From positions 310,001 to 374,000 of the forward strand of contig NZ_JABJRC010000005.1 of assembly GCF_013131805.1 (NCBI RefSeq): a stretch of 64,000 nucleotides of DNA, written 5' to 3'. Origin of the DNA: Kribbella sandramycini (GTDB lineage: Bacteria; Actinomycetota; Actinomycetes; Propionibacteriales; Kribbellaceae). Of the stretch, positions 1-8,203 are shown one piece after another. The translations under genes were made by a program, and so were the position numbers. Numbering within the stretch: position 1 is the stretch's first letter; every line of letters starts with the position of its first letter. Below the pieces are notes generated by a model. It had not been told where the DNA came from. It did no database searches and saw only the letters and a list, made by a program, of their open reading frames with translations.

Positions 1-291
1 CCCCGGGTGACTGTCGGCGACCTCACCGTGGACATCGAGGCCCGAACCGTCCAGGTCGCGGACAAGCCCATCAGCCTGACCCGCAAGGAGTTCGACGTGC
101 TCGCTGTGCTGGCCGCGCACCACGGCCGGGTCGTCCCCCGCGAACAGGTCGCCCTGTACGCGTGGCAGTCCGTCTTCGAGGCGTCCTCGCGCACCATGGA
201 CGTGCACGTCGCGAGCCTGCGCGCCAAACTCGGCCGGCCCGAGCTCGTGCAGACGATCCGCGGTGTCGGCTACCGCCTCGGCTCGGACTGA
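1..291 (+). CDS. OmpR/PhoB-type response regulator, C-terminal part (5' truncated by window)
   Basis: The frame is open from base 1 and ends in TGA at 289-291, so only the last ~96 residues are present. They form a winged-helix DNA-binding domain: a beta stretch (TVGDLTVDIEARTVQV), the SLTRKEFDVLAVLAAHHGRVV helix pair, and the recognition helix and wing around SSRTMDVHVASLRAKLG and TIRGVGYRL. The receiver domain with the phosphoacceptor Asp lies outside the window. The kinase gene starts three bases after the stop, so the two form one operon and almost certainly a two-component system. The input signal is unknown; see the TAXI lipoprotein that converges on this operon. Confidence 0.93.
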   Translation, partial: PRVTVGDLTVDIEARTVQVADKPISLTRKEFDVLAVLAAHHGRVVPREQVALYAWQSVFEASSRTMDVHVASLRAKLGRPELVQTIRGVGYRLGSD

Positions 292-294
292 CCG

Positions 295-1671
295 TTGCGC
301 CGTCGCCTGCTGCAGTCCCTCGTTCCGATGGTGGTCCTGCTCGCCATCATCGCCACCGTCCCGCTGGCCAACTTCATCGCCACCGGCGCCTCGCGCACGC
401 TGTTCCTGTCCCGGAGCAACGACGCCGACTGGTTCGCCACGATGGCCGAGGCGCCGCTGCAGTCCGGTGACATCGCCAACCTGCGCGAGATGGCCGTCCG
501 CTACGACGACCTCTACGACACCCCGGTCTTCATCGTCGACGACAACAACAAGGTCGTCGCGACGTCGAAGTCCGGCGTGGTGCTCGAGGAGCCGGAGATC
601 GCGACCGCCCTGGGCAGCACGCTGGCCGGCCGGCTGCCGGCCGAGCCGCCCGCGCTGTGGCCGTGGCAGCACGGCGAGATGGTCGTCGCCCGCCCGGTCG
701 CGAACAACGGCCGGGTGCTCGGCGCCGCCGTCCTGCGGGTGCCGACCGACGAGCCGCGGGTCGAGGTCCGGCGCAGCCTGATCCTGTTGCTGATCGGCCT
801 GCTGATCAGCATCGGCGCGATCATCGCCGGTATCGTCCGGCCGATCAGCCGCTGGGTGATCCGCCCGCTGAAGGACCTGGACAACGCGACCCACCAGATC
901 ACCCGCGGCGCGCTCGACACCCGGGTCTCCACCGACGGCCGCGCGCCGGAGCTCCGCCGCCTCGGCGACAGCTTCAACTCGATGGCCCTCAGCCTGCACC
1001 AGGCCCGGCAGCGCGAGCGCGAGTTCGTCGCCGACGCCTCGCACCAGCTGCGGACGCGGCTGACCTCGGCCCGGATCCACATCGAGGGCCTGTCCCGGCT
1101 GTCCCCGACCGCGCGGTTCGCGCTCAGCGACATCGACCGGCTCGGCCGGATCGTCCAGCGGCTGTCCCGGCTGGCCGGCTCCGACCGTCCGGGCGCCGAT
1201 GCCGACGGCAACAGTGAGGAGCCGCTGGACCTCGCCCAGGCGGTCAAGGAGCGGCTGGTCGGCTGGAAGGCCGTGTACGCCGCCGACGACCTGGAGCTGA
1301 TCATCGGCGACATGGTCCCCGGCGGCGTCGGCCCCGAGCTGGAGGTCGACGACATCCTCGACGTCCTGCTCGACAACGCCTCCAAGTACGGCGCCCCGCC
1401 GGTCGAGGTCTCGGTGACCCGGGACGGCACCGAGGTCGTGCTCTCCGTCCGCGACCACGGCCTCGGCCTCGGCTCCCGCGATCTCAAGAAGGTCGGCGAG
1501 CGCTTCTGGCGCAGCGCCCACCACCGCGAGATGCCGGGCACCGGCCTGGGCCTGGCCATCGTCCGCTCCGAGGCCGCCCGCGTCGGCGGCCGCGTGGTCG
1601 CCCGCCCGCCGATCGGCGGCGGCCTGGTGATCGAGGTCCGCGTCCCGCTGATCGACGACTACGACGTCTGA
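295..1671 (+). CDS. Sensor histidine kinase (HAMP, HisKA, HATPase_c)
   Basis: 458 aa from a TTG start three bases after the regulator stop. There is an N-terminal membrane helix (about 7-30), an extracytoplasmic sensor region (about 31-155), a second helix (about 160-182), a HAMP segment, a dimerisation helix with His250, the N-box around Asn361, the G1 motif DHGLGLG (about 387) and the G2 motif GTGLGLAIV. The H-box reads SHQLRTRLT: Arg255 occupies the position that is nearly always Pro in HELRTPLT. The small sensor domain shows no family I recognise. It is expected to phosphorylate the upstream OmpR-type regulator. Confidence 0.93.
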   Translation: MRRRLLQSLVPMVVLLAIIATVPLANFIATGASRTLFLSRSNDADWFATMAEAPLQSGDIANLREMAVRYDDLYDTPVFIVDDNNKVVATSKSGVVLEEPEIATALGSTLAGRLPAEPPALWPWQHGEMVVARPVANNGRVLGAAVLRVPTDEPRVEVRRSLILLLIGLLISIGAIIAGIVRPISRWVIRPLKDLDNATHQITRGALDTRVSTDGRAPELRRLGDSFNSMALSLHQARQREREFVADASHQLRTRLTSARIHIEGLSRLSPTARFALSDIDRLGRIVQRLSRLAGSDRPGADADGNSEEPLDLAQAVKERLVGWKAVYAADDLELIIGDMVPGGVGPELEVDDILDVLLDNASKYGAPPVEVSVTRDGTEVVLSVRDHGLGLGSRDLKKVGERFWRSAHHREMPGTGLGLAIVRSEAARVGGRVVARPPIGGGLVIEVRVPLIDDYDV

Positions 1672-1689
1672 GCCCGCCGGCCGGGCGGC

Positions 1690-2718
1690 TCAGATGTGGT
1701 TGGCGCGGTACCAGCGTTCGGCGGCCGGGTGCAGCGGGACGGGCATGGTGGCGATCGCCGAGCGGGGGTCGAGGGCGCCGGCTTCGGGGTGGAAGCTCGC
1801 CTTGTCGTTCGGGTCGCCGATCAGGTCCTTCTGGCGGCGGAACAGGGTGTTGACGATCCACCAGGCCCAGGAGTCGGGCAGGTTCGGCCGGGTGATCAGG
1901 TAGTTCGGGATGGTCAGCGTCGGGACGGCGCTGGCCAGGCCGTAGGTCTTCGGCGGGATCGAGGAGACGATGTAACCGCCGAACTGTTTGAGCGCGATGG
2001 TCTGCGCGACGGCCCCGATGTTGACCAGGCGGAAGCCGATGGTCTTCTGCAGGTCCTCGATCGGGCCGGTCGGCAGGCCGCCGCTCCAGATCATCACGTC
2101 GATGCCGTCCTTGCCCTCGGCCTTGTCCTTCAACTGCTTCACGGCCTGCTCGAGCGAGAGCGTGCGCTTGGTGACCGAGGTGGCCAGCCCGGCCTGGGCG
2201 AGGATCATGTCGGCGACGAGTTTCGTCCCGGAGTTCTCCGGGCCGACGCTGACCACCTTGCCGGCCACCTTCTCCAGGCTGTCGATCTTGGACGCCATCG
2301 GCACCACGACATGCACGTAGTTGTCGTACGTCCGGCCCAGGGCGTGGAAGCGCAGCGGCCCGGACGCGAACTGCCCGAGCCCCTCGTACGCGGCGTACGC
2401 CGAATCGGAGGTGGTGAAGCCGACGTCGTTCTGCCCGGAGGCCACCTTGCGCAGGTTCGCGATCGAGCCGTCGGTGACGACCGGGGTCAGCTGGACGCCG
2501 GTGACCTGGGAGACCAGGCTCGCCAGACCGCTGCCGAAGCGGTTGTAGACGCCGCCCTTGTTCCCGGTCGCGAGCGTCGCGGGCTCAGCCGGCGCGGGCT
2601 CGTCGGAGCGGCCGCGGGAACAGCCGGGCAAGGTCAGCGCGGCCGCCGCGGCGGCGCCCAGACCGAGCGCGCGGCGCCGGCTCATCGAGTCCGGCACGAT
2701 CAGGCGGGGGCGATCCAT
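1690..2718 (-). CDS. TAXI-family TRAP-type solute-binding lipoprotein
   Basis: 342 aa from ATG 2718; ATG 2685, directly before the signal peptide, is an alternative. The N-terminus MSRRRALGLGAAAAAALTLPGC is an arginine-rich, Tat-like signal ending in a lipobox Cys (residue 33). The mature part has TAXI hallmarks: ATGNKGGVYNRFGSGLASLV near the start, GSIANLRKVASGQNDVGFTTSDSAYAAYEG, and the ENSGTKLVADMIL segment. TAXI proteins normally deliver small organic acids or similar ligands to a DctQM-type membrane pair, but no such gene is visible here. The gene converges on the kinase gene (18-bp gap), which suggests that it presents ligand to the sensor. Confidence 0.85.
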   Translation of the reverse strand: MDRPRLIVPDSMSRRRALGLGAAAAAALTLPGCSRGRSDEPAPAEPATLATGNKGGVYNRFGSGLASLVSQVTGVQLTPVVTDGSIANLRKVASGQNDVGFTTSDSAYAAYEGLGQFASGPLRFHALGRTYDNYVHVVVPMASKIDSLEKVAGKVVSVGPENSGTKLVADMILAQAGLATSVTKRTLSLEQAVKQLKDKAEGKDGIDVMIWSGGLPTGPIEDLQKTIGFRLVNIGAVAQTIALKQFGGYIVSSIPPKTYGLASAVPTLTIPNYLITRPNLPDSWAWWIVNTLFRRQKDLIGDPNDKASFHPEAGALDPRSAIATMPVPLHPAAERWYRANHI

Positions 2719-2844
2719 ACGGGACAACCTATGCGGCAACCGGTCCGGATCGGTAGCCAAGCCTGTCGGCCGCTACCGAACCGCTACCCGGCGCAGTACC
2801 GGCTCGCTCGGACAAACTGCGTCTTTACGGGCCCCCTCCCGATG

Positions 2845-2858
2845 TGACAGCGTTGTCA
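2845..2858. promoter_or_regulatory. Candidate operator dyad upstream of alpha-mannosidase
   Basis: TGACA-GCGT-TGTCA is a 5-bp perfect dyad 35 bp before the GH38 start. Its size suits a LacI- or GntR-type sugar regulator. It is followed by TCACCACCACTT (2859-2870), which recurs before the GH2 gene at 48769-48780. No regulator gene lies next to it. Confidence 0.35.
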
Positions 2859-2892
2859 TCACCACCACTTCCTGTCCCCGGAGGATGATTCC

Positions 2893-5800
2893 GTGCACGA
2901 CGACCGTCAACTCATCGAGGAGCGGCTCCAGCGCGCCCTGCGGGAGCGGATCCGCCCCGCGATCTACGGCGCGGCGGTCCCGCTGGACATCGAGGTGTGG
3001 CACGCACCCGGTGAGCCGGTGTCCCCCGCCGAGGCCCTCGCCCAGACCTTCGAGCCGGCCGCGGTCGGCCTGCCCTGGGGTCCGGCCTGGGGTACCGCCT
3101 GGTTCAAGTTCAGCGGCCAGGTCCCGGCCGAGTGGGCCGGGAGCGAGATCGAGGCCGTCATCGACCTCGGCTTCAGCGGCGGTCCGGGCTTCTCCGCGGA
3201 GGGCCTGGTGCACACGACCACCGGCCGTCCGCTCAAGGGCCTGCACCCGCGGCAGACCTACGCTCCGCTGTCGATCCTCGGCCCGGACGGGACGGCGGCC
3301 GCGGCCGGCGACTCGATCGAGTTCTACGTCGAGGCGGCCGCGAACCCGGAGGTGCTCGGTGACAAGGGCGGCTTCTCCCCGACGTCCATCGGCGACAAGC
3401 CCGAGCCGGGCGGGAAGCCGATCTACGAGCTGACCCGCGCCGACCTGGCGGTCTTCAACGCCGAGGTCTGGGACCTGATCCTCGACCTCGAGGCCCTGAA
3501 CAGCCTGCAGAAGGAGCTGTCCCTGCAGGAGCCGCGGCGCCGCGAGATCCTCCGCGCGCTCAGCCGCGCCCTCGACGCCCTGGACTACGAGGACGTCGCC
3601 AAGACCGCCGCCGACGCCCGCGCCCAGCTGACCGACGTACTGAGCCGCCCGGCGCACGCGTCGGCGCACCAGCTCTCCGCGGTCGGCCACGCGCACATCG
3701 ACTCCGCCTGGCTCTGGCCGCTGCGCGAGACCCGCCGCAAGGTCGCCCGGACGGTCTCCAACGTCGCCACGCTGGCCGAGGAGTACCCGGAGCTCGTCTT
3801 CGCGTTCTCCCAGGCCCAGCAGCACGCCTGGGTGAAGGAGAACTACCCCGAGGTCTGGGAGCGGCTCAAAAAGGCCGTTGCCGAGGGCACCATCGTTCCG
3901 GTGGGCGGGATGTGGGTCGAGTCCGACACCAACCTGCCCGGCGGCGAGGCGCTGGCCCGGCAGTTCGTGCACGGCAAGAAATTCTTCCTGGACGAGTACG
4001 GTATCGACACCCAGGAGGTCTGGCTGCCGGACTCGTTCGGCTACACCGCGGCCCTGCCGCAGCTGGTGAAGCTGTCCGGCTCGAAGTGGTTCCTGACCCA
4101 GAAGATCTCCTGGAACAAGGAGAACCGGTTCCCGCACCACACCTTCTGGTGGGAGGGTCTCGACGGCACCCGCGTCTTCACCCACTTCCCGCCGATCGAC
4201 ACCTACAACTCCGACCTGTCCGGTCGCGAGCTCGCGCACGCGCAGCGCAACTTCCAGGAGAACGGCGCCGCGACCCGCTCGCTGGTCCCGTTCGGCTACG
4301 GCGACGGCGGTGGCGGCCCCACCCGTGAGTTCGTCGCGACCGCGCGCCGGGTCGCGAACCTGGAGTCCTCGCCGCGGGTGACGATCGAGTCCCCGACCGA
4401 GTTCTTCAGCGCCGCCGAGGAGGAGTACGCCGACCACGCGCCGGTCTGGTCCGGCGAGCTCTACCTGGAGATCCACCGGGCGACGTACACCTCGCAGGCC
4501 AAGACCAAGCAGGGCAACCGGCGCAGCGAGCACCTGCTCCGCGAGGCCGAGCTCTGGTCGGCCGCGGCCGTCGTCGCGGGCAAGCTGGACGCGTACCCGT
4601 ACGCCGAGCTGGACCGGATCTGGAAGGCCGTACTGCTGAACCAGTTCCACGACATCCTGCCCGGCTCGTCGATCTCGTGGGTGCACCGCGAGGCCGAGGA
4701 GACGTACGCCGCGCTGGGCGCCGAGCTGGAGGCGATCATCGGCAAGGCGCAGCAGGCGCTGGCCGGCTCCGGCGACGCGCAGATCGTCTTCAACGGCGCA
4801 CCGCACGGCCGGAGCGGCGTGGCCGGTCTGGGCGCGGGGATCGCGGCCGGCGAAGGCCAGTCGGTGACGGTCGAGAACGGCGTCCTGGACAACGGCGTCA
4901 TCCGCGTGACCATCGACGAGCGCGGGCTGATCACCTCGCTGTACGACGTCGAGGCGCAGCGCGAGGTGATCGCGCCAGGTGCCGTCGGCAACCTTCTGCA
5001 GCTGCACGTGGACACCCCGAACCAGTGGGACGCGTGGGACGTCGACTCGTTCTACAAGAACAACGTCCGCGATGTCACCGAGGTCGACTCGGTCGACTTC
5101 AGCACCGTCGACGGGGTCGCGACGGTCGTCGTCAAGCGGTCCTTCAACCGGTCGTCGGTGACCCAGACGCTGCGCGTCCGGCCGGGCGCCAAGCGGGTCG
5201 ACATCGAGACCACGATGGACTGGCACGAGGCCGAGAAGTTCCTCAAGGCCGCGTACCCGGTCGACGTGCACGCCGACCGGTCGGCGTCCGAGACCCAGTT
5301 CGGGCACATCTTCCGGCCGACCCACCAGAACACCTCGTGGGACGCGGCGAAGTTCGAGATCGCGGCGCACCGCTGGGTGCACGTCGGCGAAGCCGGGTAC
5401 GGCGTCGCCGTCGTCAACGACTCGACGTACGGGCACGACATCAACCGCACCGCCCGCCCGGACGGCGGCACGACGACCACGATCCGCACCTCGCTGATCC
5501 GCGCGCCGCGCTACCCCGACCCGAAGACCGACCAGGGTGTGCACACCGTCAACCACGCGCTCGTGGTCGGCGCCGGCATCGGTGAGGCGGTTGCCGAGGG
5601 CTACCGGATCAACCTGCCCGAGCGGGTCGTCACCGGCTCCGAGGGCGTCGAGCCGCTGGTCACCATCGACAACCCGAACATCGTCGTCGAGGCTCTGAAG
5701 CTCGCCGACGACCAGTCCGGCGACGTTGTCGTCCGCCTCTACGAGTCCGCCGGCGGCCGCGCCCGCGGCACCATCACCCCGTCGTTCCCGACGACGTCGG

Positions 5801-5904
5801 TGACCGAGGTGGACCTGCTGGAGCGGCACCTGGCCGACCGTGCGAACGGCGAGCTGGAGCTGCGTCCGTTCCAGATCCTCACCCTGCGTTTCAAGCGTTC
5901 CTGA
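2893..5904 (+). CDS. Alpha-mannosidase, glycoside hydrolase family 38
   Basis: 1003 aa from GTG with a GGAGG about 9 bases upstream. The N-terminal domain (about 1-255) precedes the GH38 catalytic barrel, which opens with HAHIDSAWLWPLRETRRK (His268 and Asp270 are expected zinc ligands). The nucleophile lies in WLPDSFGY (Asp380). GMWVESDTNLPGGEALARQF and the LNQFHDILPGSSI motif of the middle three-helix domain follow, then C-terminal beta domains. No signal peptide is seen, so it should be cytoplasmic and act on imported mannosides. Length fits the Lam-type bacterial GH38 enzymes. The gene stands alone, with its own operator and terminator. Confidence 0.95.
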   Translation: MHDDRQLIEERLQRALRERIRPAIYGAAVPLDIEVWHAPGEPVSPAEALAQTFEPAAVGLPWGPAWGTAWFKFSGQVPAEWAGSEIEAVIDLGFSGGPGFSAEGLVHTTTGRPLKGLHPRQTYAPLSILGPDGTAAAAGDSIEFYVEAAANPEVLGDKGGFSPTSIGDKPEPGGKPIYELTRADLAVFNAEVWDLILDLEALNSLQKELSLQEPRRREILRALSRALDALDYEDVAKTAADARAQLTDVLSRPAHASAHQLSAVGHAHIDSAWLWPLRETRRKVARTVSNVATLAEEYPELVFAFSQAQQHAWVKENYPEVWERLKKAVAEGTIVPVGGMWVESDTNLPGGEALARQFVHGKKFFLDEYGIDTQEVWLPDSFGYTAALPQLVKLSGSKWFLTQKISWNKENRFPHHTFWWEGLDGTRVFTHFPPIDTYNSDLSGRELAHAQRNFQENGAATRSLVPFGYGDGGGGPTREFVATARRVANLESSPRVTIESPTEFFSAAEEEYADHAPVWSGELYLEIHRATYTSQAKTKQGNRRSEHLLREAELWSAAAVVAGKLDAYPYAELDRIWKAVLLNQFHDILPGSSISWVHREAEETYAALGAELEAIIGKAQQALAGSGDAQIVFNGAPHGRSGVAGLGAGIAAGEGQSVTVENGVLDNGVIRVTIDERGLITSLYDVEAQREVIAPGAVGNLLQLHVDTPNQWDAWDVDSFYKNNVRDVTEVDSVDFSTVDGVATVVVKRSFNRSSVTQTLRVRPGAKRVDIETTMDWHEAEKFLKAAYPVDVHADRSASETQFGHIFRPTHQNTSWDAAKFEIAAHRWVHVGEAGYGVAVVNDSTYGHDINRTARPDGGTTTTIRTSLIRAPRYPDPKTDQGVHTVNHALVVGAGIGEAVAEGYRINLPERVVTGSEGVEPLVTIDNPNIVVEALKLADDQSGDVVVRLYESAGGRARGTITPSFPTTSVTEVDLLERHLADRANGELELRPFQILTLRFKRS

Positions 5905-5996
5905 CCCGGCAAGGCACTCCGTACACCCCCACCCCGCGGAGTGCCACGCCATCACCCGGCAGGGCAAGCGCCCCTCACCCCGGCGCCCACCTGCCA

Positions 5997-6038
5997 ACCC
6001 GCGCCCGGTGTCACTCCGACGCCGGGCGCGGGTGTTTT
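5997..6038 (+). terminator. Intrinsic terminator after alpha-mannosidase
   Basis: A 12-bp perfect stem (5997-6008 with 6022-6033, ACCCGCGCCCGG arms) is followed by GTTTT. It sits immediately before the convergent SGNH hydrolase stop. A second hairpin (GGCACTCCG at 5913-5921 with 5937-5945) lacks a T tract. Confidence 0.8.
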
Positions 6039-6868
6039 CAGCTGGCCGCGGCTGCGACCAGGTTGCCGAAGGCGGCCATGCCGGCTCGGCTGGGGTGCAG
6101 GGGCGCGGCGTCCGACGTGGGGACGAGGCCTTCGAGCCAGCGCTGGCCGATCGGAGCACAGGCGTCGTGGCCGATGGAGGGTTTGCGGAGGTCGACGTAC
6201 GTCGCGCCGTGGGCGGCGGACTGGGCGGCGAGCATGGCGTTCAACCGGTCGACCGTCGCCTGGAGGTAGTCGGCGTCGACAGGCCAGACCGGGATCTGCG
6301 GGTAGCAGCCGCCGGGGCGGATGTAGGTGCCGTAGCCGGTGACGAGGATGCGGGCGTTCGGCGCGAGGGCGCGGATGCGGTCGAGGGCCTGCCCGAAGGC
6401 GGGGGCCGTGGCGGTGATGCGGTCGGCCAACTGGTCGCGGCCGCCCGCGGTGTAGCGGGCCTTGCAGGAGATGCCGGCTGGGGCCGGGAAAACGTTGATA
6501 CAGCTGAGGGCGGCGGCCACCAGACCGGTGTCGTTACCCCCGATGGCGACCGTCACCAGGTCGGTCGTCGACTTCAGGGCGTTGTACTGCGGGGGCACGA
6601 AACCGAACTGCCGGCCGCTGAAGTCGGGGATGACCGCGCCGGAGCAGGTCACGTCCGTCAGCTTCGCGCCGAGCTTGGCGGCCGCGACGTGCGGGTAGTT
6701 CACCCCGGACCGGGTGCAGGGCAGGTCGATCTGCGGGAGGATCAGCGGCCCGGCCGCCGAGGAGTCGCCGAGGGCGACGTACTCGAGCGGTTCGGCCGCG
6801 TGGGCCACCGCGGGGCTGACCAGGCCGGCCACCAACACTCCTACGGCCAGCAGTACCCGTCGTTTCAT
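6038..6868 (-). CDS. Secreted SGNH/GDSL hydrolase (esterase/lipase)
   Basis: 276 aa from ATG 6868. A Sec signal peptide (MKRRVLLAVGVLVAGLVSPAVAHA) ends near residue 24. Block I is ALGDSSAAG (nucleophile Ser36), block III is IGGNDTG, and a late His (about 258) in PLHPSRAG completes the triad. Several Cys residues probably form disulfides, as in Streptomyces SGNH lipases of similar length. It should cleave ester substrates outside the cell. It is transcribed divergently from a PucR-type regulator that may control it. The open frame continues far upstream, but only this part has coding character. Confidence 0.9.
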   Translation of the reverse strand: MKRRVLLAVGVLVAGLVSPAVAHAAEPLEYVALGDSSAAGPLILPQIDLPCTRSGVNYPHVAAAKLGAKLTDVTCSGAVIPDFSGRQFGFVPPQYNALKSTTDLVTVAIGGNDTGLVAAALSCINVFPAPAGISCKARYTAGGRDQLADRITATAPAFGQALDRIRALAPNARILVTGYGTYIRPGGCYPQIPVWPVDADYLQATVDRLNAMLAAQSAAHGATYVDLRKPSIGHDACAPIGQRWLEGLVPTSDAAPLHPSRAGMAAFGNLVAAAAS

Positions 6869-6890
6869 TGTGGTCACCCTTCGCGATGGC

Positions 6891-6923
6891 TCGAACACTG
6901 TACTTATGGGTAGTAATGTTCGA
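6891..6923. promoter_or_regulatory. Inverted repeat between SGNH hydrolase and PucR regulator
   Basis: TCGAACA (6891-6897) and TGTTCGA (6917-6923) form perfect 7-bp arms around TACTTATGGGTAGTA-like sequence in the 111-bp divergent spacer. The arms are one dimer width apart. A role as binding site for the adjacent PucR protein is inferred. Confidence 0.35.
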
Positions 6924-6979
6924 CCCCAAAGCGCCCGCCGGTCGCTGGGGCCATGCCCAGAGTTCACGAGGTGATCGTT

Positions 6980-8188
6980 GTGACAGATCACAAACACCTG
7001 CGCTGCGGTGGCGTGCTCGTCCATGAGCTCGTCCGGTCCCGGCTGAGCCGGTTGGTGGACGAGGTGCTGGCCCGGCTGGTCGCCGAGATCCCGATGTACG
7101 GGCAGCTTCCGGAGGAGGAGCTGCAGGGCGACATCCGGCGGATCACCGACCAGTCGCTGCGCGCGTTCGTCGAGACCTTCCGGACCGGCGTCGTCCCGAC
7201 TGGCGACGTCCTGGCGCCGCTGCGCGAGTCGGCGAAGCGGCGGGCGGAGGAGGGGGTGCCGTTGGAGGCGCTGCTGGCGGCGTACCACCTGGGCGGCAAG
7301 GTGTGCGCGGACGACGTCGCCCGCGATTTCCGCCCCGAGGAACTGCCGGATGCGATCGCGCTGAACCGGCTGATCCTCGACTTTCTGCAGCAGGTGACGG
7401 CGATCGTCTCGGCGAGCTACTTCGAGGAGCGGCAGTCGATCGCGGGTGAGGACCAGGCCTCGCGGCAGGCGGTGCTGGCCGCGCTGCTCGAAGGTCGCGC
7501 GGCGGACGAGGCCGCGCTGCGCGCCGGCGTCCGGCTGCCGGTCGAGTTCCTGGTGGCTGGGTTGGCGTTCGGGACGCATCCGGACGAGCGACAGCCGGGA
7601 GTCGATCCGCAGATCGTTGCCCACCGCAAGCTTCGGCGGATCCGGGTCGAGCTGGATCGGTTGCCGGGGAGTATGGCGAGTCTGTCGGCGGACGGCGGGA
7701 TCGCCTTGCTCACCTGCTCGCGTGGCGACGCGGAGAACCTGCGCGGGCGGCTCAGCCGGGTTGCTGGCGTGGACGTCACACTGGCGATTACGAGTAGCTC
7801 GCCGGGCGACGTACCGGCCGCTACGGCGTTGGTGCGTGATCTGCTCGGCGTCGTCCGCAGCCATCGGCGTCCGCCGGGTGTGTATGCGTTGGACGATCTG
7901 CTGCTTGAGTATCAGCTCAGCCGACCGACGCCGGCGCGTGATCGGCTGGCCGATCTGTTGACGCCGCTGATTGACCGCAGCGATCTGCTGGCGACACTGC
8001 GCTGCTATCTGGGCAACGCACGTAACCGCAGGCAGACCGCCGCCGATCTGCATGTCCACGCCAACACCGTCGACTACCGGCTGAGGCAGGTCGCGCGTCT
8101 CACCGGGCTCGATCCGAGCAGCGACGAGCAGTTGCCGCGGATCGTCGCTGCCCTTGTCGCATTGGACGCGCGCTGTTCACTCGGCTGA
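6980..8188 (+). CDS. PucR-type helix-turn-helix transcriptional regulator
   Basis: 402 aa from GTG 6980, chosen because GAGGTG at 6968-6973 gives six-base spacing; ATG 6953 is the alternative. The N-terminal ~170 residues are helical (SRLSRLVDEVLARLVAEIP...), followed by a GGDEF-like middle domain. The C-terminal PucR HTH (about 345-395) carries LRCYLGNARNRRQTAADLHVHANTVDYRL, diagnostic of this group. These regulators usually control catabolic or secondary genes. It is divergent from the SGNH hydrolase and 15 bp upstream of the P450, either of which could be a target. Confidence 0.9.
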   Translation: MTDHKHLRCGGVLVHELVRSRLSRLVDEVLARLVAEIPMYGQLPEEELQGDIRRITDQSLRAFVETFRTGVVPTGDVLAPLRESAKRRAEEGVPLEALLAAYHLGGKVCADDVARDFRPEELPDAIALNRLILDFLQQVTAIVSASYFEERQSIAGEDQASRQAVLAALLEGRAADEAALRAGVRLPVEFLVAGLAFGTHPDERQPGVDPQIVAHRKLRRIRVELDRLPGSMASLSADGGIALLTCSRGDAENLRGRLSRVAGVDVTLAITSSSPGDVPAATALVRDLLGVVRSHRRPPGVYALDDLLLEYQLSRPTPARDRLADLLTPLIDRSDLLATLRCYLGNARNRRQTAADLHVHANTVDYRLRQVARLTGLDPSSDEQLPRIVAALVALDARCSLG

Positions 8189-8203
8189 CGTAGCGTCGAT
8201 CGT

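Noticed and set aside
1690-2718. Complete TRAP transporter locus
   Set aside because: No DctQ- or DctM-like membrane genes flank the TAXI gene.
2773-6159. 1128-codon minus-strand open frame opposite the alpha-mannosidase
   Set aside because: Low-complexity Val/Asp/Arg/Gly antisense translation. The plus-strand frame has full GH38 motifs.
6978-6993. TTGTGACAGATCACAA as a CRP site
   Set aside because: Central spacing is 4 bp rather than 6 and it overlaps the start codon region of the PucR gene. It is kept only as a weak dyad.
6869-8059. N-terminal extension of the SGNH hydrolase frame
   Set aside because: Antisense to the PucR gene; a signal peptide starts at 6868.
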